Assembly (NCBI GenBank): GCA_941918925.1
Contig: OW799234.1
Span: 44,608,412-44,672,411 of the forward strand
DNA: 64,000 bases
Direction of reading: 5' to 3'
Source of the DNA: Phyto melanocephala
Lineage: Eukaryota; Arthropoda; Insecta; Diptera; Rhinophoridae
Part shown: positions 55,811 to 64,000 of the stretch, piece by piece
How the letters are laid out: each line of letters begins with the position of its first letter
Numbering within the stretch: position 1 is the first letter of the stretch
The notes under the pieces: generated by a model
What the model saw: only the letters and a program-made list of their open reading frames with translations
Told to the model about the DNA's origin: nothing
Database searches by the model: none
Position numbers and translations under genes: made by a program

Positions 55811-56733
55811 TACATTTTTGGTCCAAGTTCCAAATTCTAAGTTTAAAATGTTCAAATATCTATGTAACAAAATATTTTAATTGACATGATTTAATGTCAG
55901 AAAACCTACTCTTTTTTGCATAAAAGTAATTACATATGTTCTAAAAAGTACCAAAATCTTTTCTCGAATTTTCTTTCCCCTTTCTACCCTGTTATGAATG
56001 TGTTTTAATTTTTACTAAATCACATAATTTTTTATGTGTGGTGAAATCCCAATTAAAAATTTTGTGAAAATTGGCCGTCCAATTAGAAATTACATACATT
56101 TTCCGGAATTTTCCCCAATTTTGGTACCTTTTTGTCCCCAAAAAAGCTTCCAAAAACTTAACCTAAATAATTGTCCATATTCTATTAGGCAATAATTATT
56201 ATCAAATTTTGTCTCATTGAATAATATTAGAAAAGTTTATTTTAAAAAAAGTACCAAAAAAAGGGACAATTTTTACCCCTTATACATGTGAATTTGAAAA
56301 AGGTGCCGAACTCCCATTAATATTTTTTTTGCAGATTACCTCAAACAGTTTAACCTTTTTCCTAGCGTTATGTGTAGGCTACCAAAAAAGTACCCAATTA
56401 TAGATTTTACCCGTTTTTCCCCCTTAGGGGTTGAAAATTAAAAAAAAGGCCAGACACCTGCCAGCTTTTTTTTTGTGCAAATTACAATACTTTTTCAATT
56501 TAATTTGTATTATTTTTAGTTTAGCAGATATAAGATTACCGATTTTACCGGTTCTTCCCATTTTTTACCCCCTTAAAGTAAGAATTTCCAAAAATCCCTT
56601 CTTAGTGAAGCTATACATTAAAAGTGGAACCGATTGACCGAATTTCATGGCTCTAGCTCTTTGCGTTTGGGCTGTGCAATGATGAATCAGTCAGTCAGTC
56701 CCGTTACTCTCTTATATATATATAGATTTAGAT
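55811..56733. other. Rest of the old repeat, non-coding
   Basis: AT-rich, with scattered AAAAAGTACC motifs showing continuity with the array, ending in TCAGTCAGTCAGTC and a TATATATATATAG tail. No gene. Confidence 0.5.
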
Positions 56734-57270
56734 CAAGGCGAATTCATAACAGGTGACATTTCTACAACAAACACAAAAAGGCCCGGAGAATGTCAAAACA
56801 CAAAAAAAAAAAAATTTTTACTTTTAATTAAAATTGAATTTTTTTATAAATTTAAACAAACAATTTTAAAATTAATGAGTATTTTTAATGTTTTATATAA
56901 ATTTCTTCCTGTTTATATTACACTTTTGTGCTTTTAAAACATTTTTCACAATTTTCACAAATTAAAACCACTTGGACAAATAGGTACAACGGGAATTTTG
57001 TATATTATTAATCAAAAACATTAAAAATTTTGTTTTTTTTAATTAACACTTGTATTTTACTTATTTACTAATAAGGTATTGCACAAATATAAGTATTTTT
57101 GTAATTTCTTACACAAACTTTATCAATATTATAAAATTTTTCAACCAACGCATATAAGTATGTAAATATTAATTTATATGTAAACAAACTTTGACATTGT
57201 GCCGTTAAAATAAAACGAGCAAAAAACAATCAGCTGACTTCATAGCATCACCTGATATGAATTCGCCTTG
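56734..57270. mobile_element. 537-bp MITE of the CAAGG/CCTTG family
   Basis: CAAGGCGAATTCATAACAGG at the left is inverted at the right (CCTGATATGAATTCGCCTTG). The flanks ATTTAGAT (56726-56733) and ATTCAGAT (57271-57278) match at 7 of 8 bases, an aged 8-bp target duplication. No coding capacity. Confidence 0.78.
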
Positions 57271-57358
57271 ATTCAGATGTTGTAATATTAATTGTAAGTT
57301 CTCAAAATTTTGTTAATTATATTGTTAAAAATAATAAGTTTTAATATATATTAATAAA

Positions 57359-59784
57359 AACAAGTAAGAGCACTATATTCGGCTGTGCCGAATCTTTTAT
57401 ACCCACCACCAATTTTGTGTACATTTAAAGCACAATATTTATTATTTTGTTAATCATTATGGAATAATCTCTTTATAATAAAATATGTATCACTTTCTTT
57501 GTAGAGGGTGGTTAAATTTTAAGGGCCCATGTTGAAGGTGAACTACACCTAGTCTTTGAATTTGTTTTCTGCATTTCACTTGACATTTCTCAATCTCAAA
57601 CTTACTCAATTTGATCCGTGGAAAGATACGCAAATGATCAACTCTTTAAAGTTATTCAGGTTTTTTATAAAAATGGGCGTTCAAATCAAAATGCATTTTG
57701 TGCACTTCGTAATTCTTTTGATCAACATAATCGTTCAAATTCGTCCACAATCGGGAGAATTGTAAAAAATATTTAAATTTCTGCAAAACAGGTCTGTATA
57801 AAATGTTAGAAAATCTGTGAATGCCTTCTTAGTTCATTGAATGGGAACCACTGCTGGTTTTTGCGATAGTGTGGCAAAAGAGCAGTGAACCTCGCCTCAT
57901 CATCATGCCCAACAATTGAGCATCAACATTGTCATTGAAAATTTGGACCATCAGATAGAGGAGTGGTGCCAAGGATGGGGGGCCATTTGGCCGATATTTT
58001 GTTATATACATAATTGAACCATATAAATATTATCATTATAAAAACAAATGATAATAATTTCTTAAATAATTTGTGTTTTATTTAAAATCAACGTCGGCCC
58101 TTAAAATTTAACCACCCCTTATAACTTCGATATGCTACTTAAATGTTTTTGTAAATGTAGTCTTTCAATGAAAGTGGGCGTTAAAGTAGGCGTGTCAATA
58201 AAGTTTCTGCTAACAAATAAAGGTTAGATGTTTCAATATAGTCCTTTATTTTCCCAAAAACTTTGTCAATAGAGAAATTAGATGAATTTAAGATAAACCG
58301 TTATATGGGAGGTAGGCGTTAAAGTGGGCGTGTCACCTAAACTTTTTGGCACAACAATAACATGGATTAGAAGGATATACGTAGCAAATTTGATCATCAT
58401 ACCTCTAATTTTGGCGGTTTATTGAGCTTTTAAATTTCATTAACGGTAGATTACGTGAAAAGTGGGCGTTATAGTAGGCGTGTCAAAGTTGTTTTTGCGA
58501 ATGAATACAACATAGGTGTTTTAATATAGCCCTTTATTATTCCAAAATCAGTATTAGTAGAGAAATTATATGAATTTTAGGTAAAGCGTTATATGAGAGG
58601 TGGGCGTAAAAGTGGGCGTGGCAACTTAATTTTCTGGCACAGTAATGACATTGCCTAGGGGGATATACGTAGTAAATTCTATCATCATACCTCTAATATG
58701 GGGGTTTTATGAGCTTTTAAATTTCATTAACGGTATATAGCGTGAAAAGTGGGCGTTATAGTAGGCGTGTCAAAGTTATTTTTGCGAATGAGTACAACTA
58801 AGGTGTTTCAATATAGCATTTTATAATTCCAAAATCTTTATTAATAGAGAAATTATATGAATTTTCAGTAAAACGTTATATGGGAGGTGGGCGTAAAAGT
58901 GGACGTGGCGCCTTAATTTTCTGGCACAGTAATGACAATGCCTAGGGGGATACACGTAGCAAATTTTATCATCATACCTCTAATTTTGGCGGTTTTATAA
59001 GCTTTTAAATTTCATTAACGGTATATAACGTGAAAAGTGGGCGTTATAGTAGGCGTCTCAAAGTAATTTTTGCGAATGAGTACAACTTAGGTGTTTCAAT
59101 ATAGCCCTTTATAATTCCAAAATCTTTATTAATAGAGAAATTATATGAATTATGAGTAAAACGTTATATGGGAGGTGGCCGTGGCACATTGATTTTCCGT
59201 TACAAAAAAGCGTCTCACCAAAAAGCAAGGTGTGCAAAATTTCAGAGTCATATATCTAATTTTGTTGCTTTTATGACGTTTTTGTTTTTAAATATACCGA
59301 AAAATACACTGTGCGGTATAAATTTTCGTACATTTTGATCGATAACTCCTCTCCTAATGCATAGATTTAGATACTTTTCGGGGAAAAAGATTTTACTCAG
59401 GAAATATATATTCGAAGTTTCATGAGTCTGCGTTAATGCGTTTGGACACAATTCCATTTTATTCGATGTTTGAAGGATACGGTTTTTTTGACCTACTCTT
59501 GCTTTTCGAGCTATAACTCTCTTCCTATTCCGATTTAGCCCATTTTCAATACCAAACAAACCTTGTCTATAAGAAAGATTCTGGCAAAATTTAAGCCCCC
59601 TAGCTTTTTCGGTGCGACCTCTATCGTGCTTTCAACAGACGGACGGACATAGCTAGATCGCCATCAAATCAAACCCTGATTCAGAATATATATACTTTAT
59701 GGGGTCTAAAATGGATATTTCGATGTGTTACAAACGGAAAGACAAAATGAATATACCCCCACCATTTTTTTGCTGGCGGGTATA
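57359..59784 (+). mobile_element. Family B repeat, copy B3
   Basis: Complete copy: AACAAGTAAGAGCACTATAT with the hairpin at the left, GCTGGCGGGTATA at the right, GACGGACGGACA and TTTATGGGGTC near 59640-59705. Contains the deleted DD41D element (57506-58116) and about three tandem ~288-bp units (58150-59170). It abuts the 3' tail of LINE copy 2. Confidence 0.78.
57506..58116 (+). mobile_element. Internally deleted DD41D-type element inside B3
   Basis: The ends GGGTGGTTAAATTTTAAGGG and CCCTTAAAATTTAACCACCC are inverted repeats. N-terminal and C-terminal transposase scraps correspond to those in B2; the middle is missing. Confidence 0.6.
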
Positions 59785-59937
59785 AAATATTTTGCACAAA
59801 TAATTGAATAAAGCCTTAAAATGGTGCGAAACGCATTGAGTTGATAAATATTGGTACGGAGCATGGTGGATTGATTAGGTGACCGTATAAAAACAGCAGA
59901 TTCATTTTTTTTTTATTTTTTTTATTTTGTTGAGTAC

Positions 59938-59979
59938 CAAGGCATATCCTGATAATTTCACCTGTATGAATTCACCTTG
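59938..59979. mobile_element. 42-bp micro-element with 8-bp target duplication
   Basis: It starts CAAGGCATATCC and ends GAATTCACCTTG. TTGAGTAC is perfectly duplicated on both sides (59930-59937, 59980-59987). The sequence is just the fused ends of the CAAGG/CCTTG family. Confidence 0.78.
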
Positions 59980-59994
59980 TTGAGTACCTAACTC

Positions 59995-60340
59995 TACGTC
60001 TTGACGAGCCATCGATTTGTTTAGACTAGAACAAAACGTCGGCAGAGCAACTGTCAAAAAATTGTTCATGTTCTTTGATATGGAGAAAACGTATAAAGAG
60101 TATTTTGTTGGTATTTTTATGTGTCGTCTCTTTCTTTCATATTCAAAATGGCTTTTAATGTCAGACATCGTTGTTCGAACAAATGTTCTGACAACGCTGT
60201 TTGAACAAGAACAAAACATCGACAACAGCGGTCCACACCAGGCAAATTCATGTGCGCACAAAAAATTGTTCGTTGTTCAAACAAATCGATGGCTGGTGAA
60301 GACCGTACGTTATTGTCAAATGAATTCGCCTTTGTTAACG
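59995..60340. repeat. Inverted-repeat element (MITE-like)
   Basis: AGCCATCGATTTGTTTAGAC near 60007 is inverted at about 60278-60295 (CAAACAAATCGATGGCT), with paired GAACAAAAC(G/A)TCG blocks inside. The outer boundaries are unclear. Short open frames on both strands are by-products of the symmetry. Confidence 0.45.
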
Positions 60341-61385
60341 TTTTTATATATTTTTTTAATTTGAAAAAGAAAATTTTGTGTAATAAAAAATATTTACAAT
60401 AAAAAAAATACAAAACTTTAAAAACATCAGTGGCTTAAGCAATGAATAACGACTAGGAGTGCTCGTCAAACGAATCATCTAAGTGCTGAATAATAATTTG
60501 TTTAAAAAGAAAATAGATATAGAAATGAAGCATGATATTATTCATAGTATAGGAAAATATTTAATGAAATTTCGTGGTGTGTGGATTCAGAAATAAGTAA
60601 CCAGGGAACAACAGAATCTTAACCTTTTAATAGGTGTACCATTGAAGTCTGTATTTATACTACATTTGGCCGTAATTAGCAGCTTATTTTGATATATTAG
60701 AGATGAACAACAAGAGGCTATAGAAAATCAGCAATATAGACCCATTATTTTGTCTACTTAATTCAGGCGATTTATTTTTTATTTCCTCTAATAAAATATT
60801 AAAAAACCATATTAATTGACAAAAAAAAAAACATATTAATTGACCAATAAAATATTTCAATTTATATTTAAACACATTTAGGAATACTAAAATTAGCGAA
60901 GATGCATCTGTGGAACACTTATATAGGATTTGTCAAAATGTGGTTAGGAAAAGGATAATATCAGAATTGTTCTCAGATTTTAATGAACTCGAGGTACGGG
61001 AAACTGTCTTCAATATTATTCGGAAAGTGTGAAGAATATTTGATTTGTCAGCTTAAAACGAGATTAAATTCTGTTTGATATCTTCCTGACTGTCTTCTTC
61101 TTTACTTGCTTCCAGTATTTGTGTATTTAAATTTATTAGTATTTTCGGTATATGATTGCTTTCTATAACAACCTTTTTAGGCTTGTTTTTTATCGTCTTA
61201 TCCTCGCTGTTTTTATAAAGAATTGAATTAAATTAAAGAAAATACAAAAATAATTGTTTAAATAAATAAGGCGATTTGTCAGTAGTTGTCAGAAAGTGGT
61301 CAGAAATTTACAAAGACGAGTTTCAATTTGCCATAACATTGACATTTAACGTACTCAATAACACTAACAAAATACGTGTTGTTCT
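60341..61385. other. Unrecognised sequence
   Basis: No recognised family. A forward segment near 60880-61030 reads ISEDASVEHLYRICQN and ELEVRETVFNIIRKV, and the minus strand at about 61060-61215 reads IPKILINLNTQILEASKEED; both are open for about 50 codons and could be exon scraps, but I cannot assign a protein. Confidence 0.3.
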
Positions 61386-61999
61386 TATACCCGCCACCAA
61401 AAAAATGGTGGGGGTATATTCATTTTGTCATTCCGTTTGTAACACATCGAAATATCCATTTTAGACCCCATAAAGTATATATATTCTGAATCAGGGTTTG
61501 ATTTGATGACGATCTAGCTATGTCAGTCCGTCTGTCCGTCTGTTGAAAGCACGATAGAGGTCGCACCGAAAAAGCTAGGGGGCTCAAATTTTGCCAGAAT
61601 CTTTCTTATAGACAAGGTTTGTTTGGTATTGAAAATGGGCTAAATCGGAATATTAGAAACAGAGTTATAGCTCGAAAAGCAAGAGTAGGTCGAAAAAACC
61701 GTGTCCTTCAAACATCGAATAAAATGGAATTGTGTCCAAACGCATTAACGTAGACTCATGAAACTTCGAATATATATTTCCTGAGTAAAAACAATATTTG
61801 TTCCCGAAAATTATCTAAATCTATGCATTAGGAGAGGAGCTATCGATCAAAATGTACGAAAATTTATACCGCACAGTGTACTTTTCGGTATATTTAAAAA
61901 CAAAAACGTCATAAAAGCAACAAAATTAGATGTACGACTCTGAAATTTTGCACACTTTGCTTTTTAGTGAGAGGCTTTTCTGTAACGGAAAATCAATAT

Positions 62000-63660
62000 G
62001 CCACGCCCACTTTTACGCCCACCTCCCATATAACGTTTTACTCAAAATTCATATAATTTCTCTATTAATAAAGATTTTGGAATTATAAAGGCTATATTGA
62101 AACTCCTAAGTTGCACTCATTCGCAAAAATAACTTTGACACGCCTACTATAACGCCCACTTTTCACGTTATCTACCGTTAATGAAATTTAAAAGCTTATA
62201 AAACCGCCAAAATTAGAGGTATGATGATAAAGTTTACTACGTATATCCCCCTCGGCATTGTCATTATTGTGCCAGAAAATTAAGGTGCCACGCCCACTTT
62301 AACGCCTACCTCCCATATAACGTTTTAACTAAAATTCATATAATTTCTCTATTAATAAAGATTTTGGAATAACAAAGGGCTACATTGAAACACCTAAGTT
62401 GTGCTCATTCGCAAAAATAACTTTGACACGCCCACTATAACGCCCACTTATCACGTTATAAACCGTTAATGTAATTTAAAAGCTCATAAAACCGCCAAAA
62501 TAAGAGGTATGATGATCAAATTTGCTACGTATATCCCCCTCGGCATTGTCATTATTGTGCCAGAAAATTAAGGTGCCACGCTCACTTTAACGCCTACCTC
62601 CCATATAACGTTTTAACTGAAATTCATATAATTTCTCTATTAATAAAGATTTTGGAATTATAAAGGGCTATATTGAAACACCTAAGTTGTACTCATTTGC
62701 AAAAATAACTTTGACGCGCCTACTATAACGCCCACTTTTCACGTTATAAACCGTTAATGTAATTTAAAAGCTCATAAAACCGCCAAAAAAAGAGGTATGA
62801 TGATCAAATTTGCTACGTATATCCCCCTCAGCATTGTCATTATTGTGCCAGAAAATTAAGGTGCCACGCCCACTTTAACGCCTACCTCCCATATAACGTT
62901 TTAACTAAAATTCATATAATTTCTCTATTAATAAAGATTTTGGAATAACAAAGGGATATATTGAAACACCTAAGTTGTACTCATTCGCAAAAATAACTTT
63001 GACACGCCTACTACAACGCCCACTTTTCACGTTATAAACCGTTAATGTAATTTAAATGCTCATAAAACCGCCAAAATAAGAGGTATGAAGATAAAATTTG
63101 CTACGTATATCCCCCTCAGCATTGTCATTATTGTGCCAGAAAATTAAGGTGCCACGCCCACTTTAACGCCTACCTCCCATATAACGTTTTAACTAAAATT
63201 CATATAATTTCTCTACTAATAATGATTTTGGAATAATAAAGGGCTATATTGAAACACCTAAGTTGTACTCATTCGCAAAAATAACTTTGACACGCTTATT
63301 ATAACGCCCAGTTTTCACGTTATAAACCGTTAATGAAATTTCAAAGCTCATAAAACCGCCAACATTAGAGGTATGATGATCAAATTTGCTACGTATATCC
63401 TTCTAATCAATGATATTGGTGTGCCAAAAAGTTTAGGTGACACACCCACTTTAACGACTACCTCCCATATAACGGTTTATCTTAAATTCATGTAATTTCT
63501 CTATTGACAAAATTTTTGGGAAAATAAAGGACCATATTGAGAAATCTAAGTTGTATTTATTAGCAGAAACTTTATTGACACGCCTATTTTAATGCCCACT
63601 TTCATTGAAAGACTACATTTACAAAAGCATTTTAGTAGCATATCGAAGTTATAAAGGGTG
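62000..63660 (-). repeat. Tandem array of about five 288-bp units in B4
   Basis: The phrase GCCACGCCCACTTTAACG (with small changes) starts at about 62000, 62287, 62575, 62863, 63151 and 63439, a period of 287-288 bp. Each unit contains a TACCTCCCATATAACG box, ATTTCTCTATTAATAAAGAT, a TTGACACGCCTACTATAACG box and CCGTTAATG. Shorter runs of the same unit are in B1, B2 and B3. Confidence 0.88.
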
Positions 63661-64000
63661 GTTAAATTTTAAGGACCGATGTTGAATTTAAATAAAACAC
63701 AAATTATTTAGGATATTATTATTTATTTTTATAATTACAATATTTGTATGGTTCAATTATGTATTTAACAAAATATCGGCCAAATGCCCCCCCCCCCCAT
63801 CCTTGGTGCCACTCCTCTATCTGATGGTCCAAATTTTCAATGACAATGTTGATGCTCAATTGCTGGGCATGATGATGAGGCGAGGTTGACTGCTCTTTTG
63901 CCACACTATCGCAAAAACCAGCAGTGGTTCCCATCAACGAACTAAGAAGGCATTCACAGATTTTCTAACATTCTATACAGACCTGTTTTGCAGAAATTTA
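63655..64000 (-). mobile_element. Internally deleted DD41D-type element in B4 (partial)
   Basis: Begins with GGGTGGTTAAATTTTAAGGA, the inverted end seen in the other B copies. The same C-terminal scrap region (TGGCACCAAGGATGGGG on the minus strand) is present; the rest lies outside the window. Confidence 0.55.

Larger units (their letters stand above)
41288..56725. mobile_element. Old repeat starting CTAGC...ACCCGC and ending in TATATATAGAT, hugely interrupted
   Basis: LINE 3' UTR homology stops at TTTATTTAATTA (about 41291) and resumes at ATTCAGATGTTG (57271). Between lies a repeat opening with ACTAGCATGTAACCCGCTAC and closing with GTCAGTCAGTCCCGTTACTC and a TATATATATAG tail. Its middle holds an array of ~120-bp units, and it has been invaded by B2 and A9. 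The ACCCGC...TTCG start and TATATATAGAT end resemble widespread non-coding insect repeats; I cannot name the superfamily. Confidence 0.5.
38330..57358 (+). pseudogene. Jockey-like LINE copy 2, split by nested insertions
   Basis: Pieces in order: ORF1 end (MQVMMQQLLKNQEMILQA-like, about 38340-38400); the start of the ORF2 endonuclease (IVLYWNANGLSQHKLEV-like near 38430); SVYCPPRHKIAD and FITAGDYNAKHTFCGS (endonuclease core, about 38670-38795); LFDLFSDHANY; reverse transcriptase pieces from 40495 (HQLKRVVNLL, VFLDIKITLDSIW, AGLPQGSVLSP); the catalytic YADDS near 40845; C-terminal pieces to 41190; 3' UTR to 41288; and, after 16 kb of later insertions, the last 3' UTR piece at 57271-57358, which matches 14355-14440 of copy 1. 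Many frameshifts and stops; about 330 bp of RT is deleted. Non-functional and among the oldest insertions here. Confidence 0.8.
61386..64000 (-). mobile_element. Family B repeat, copy B4 (inverted, runs off the window)
   Basis: It starts TATACCCGCCACC, then in inverse order the GTCCGTCTGTCCGTCTG block (about 61525-61543), the tandem units and the deleted DD41D element (from 63655). The hairpin end lies beyond 64000. An unusual CCCCCCCCCC run is at about 63787-63798. Confidence 0.75.

Noticed and set aside
60017..60413. Overlapping 98-119-codon frames on both strands
   Set aside because: They arise from the inverted-repeat symmetry of the MITE-like element.
61900..63700. CRISPR-like array suggested by regular spacing
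   Set aside because: The 288-bp period and unit-to-unit homology over the whole length are those of a tandem satellite; there are no short repeats with unique spacers and the genome is eukaryotic.
63719..63937. Frame starting MMGTTAGFCDSVAKEQ on the minus strand, similar to others in B repeats
   Set aside because: It is a shifted frame over the C-terminal scrap of the deleted DD41D transposase; the matching frame gives the family C-terminus instead.

Overview
This is a 64-kb piece of an AT-rich insect genome, almost certainly from a higher fly. That is inferred from the transposon families (P-type, DD41D 'rosa'-type, Jockey and LOA-type LINEs, gypsy-type LTR element, microsatellite-bearing hairpin repeats). 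The window is dominated by mobile DNA. I recognise one convincing host gene: D-2-hydroxyglutarate dehydrogenase (15717-17447, +), whose four visible coding exons join into a 473-codon frame and which lacks only its 5' (mitochondrial targeting) exon.

Layout. 0.1-2.0 kb: two hairpin-ended repeats (family A) head to head, one carrying a 257-bp insertion with a hammerhead-like motif. 2.0-7.4 kb: a compound element bounded by ~400-bp inverted arms, holding a broken copy of the host gene reptin, a decayed P-type transposase with a THAP-like start, a CAAGG/CCTTG MITE, and an apparently intact 1.3-kb DD41D transposon with a complete 360-aa transposase. 7.5-12.1 kb: a Ty3/gypsy-type LTR retrotransposon on the minus strand with indistinguishable 264-bp LTRs but a ruined body. 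12.5-14.5 kb: 3' part of a Jockey-like LINE. 14.65-15.2 kb: Helitron Pif1-like helicase remnant. 15.7-17.4 kb: D2hgdh. 18.9-24.6 kb: a hAT element with perfect 8-bp target duplication, inflated by later insertions. 25.7-38 kb: a recent ~6-kb tandem duplication containing a PIF/Harbinger transposase remnant and several MITEs.

38.3-57.4 kb is one old Jockey-like LINE stretched to 19 kb by insertions within insertions: an old repeat in its 3' UTR, a B-type repeat in that repeat's ~120-bp tandem array, a LOA-like RNase H LINE in the B repeat, and another Jockey-type LINE in the LOA-like element. The LOA-like LINE starts, exactly at its target-site junction, with a sequence that folds on paper as an HDV-like self-cleaving ribozyme. 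57.4-64 kb: two more B repeats (one inverted) with regular 288-bp internal tandem units, and a 42-bp micro-element with an 8-bp target duplication.

The genes do not form an operon or pathway. The unifying theme is successive transposition around one metabolic gene. Coordinates of repeat boundaries are read by eye and may be off by a few bases. All family names rest on motifs recognised in translation, not on database searches.
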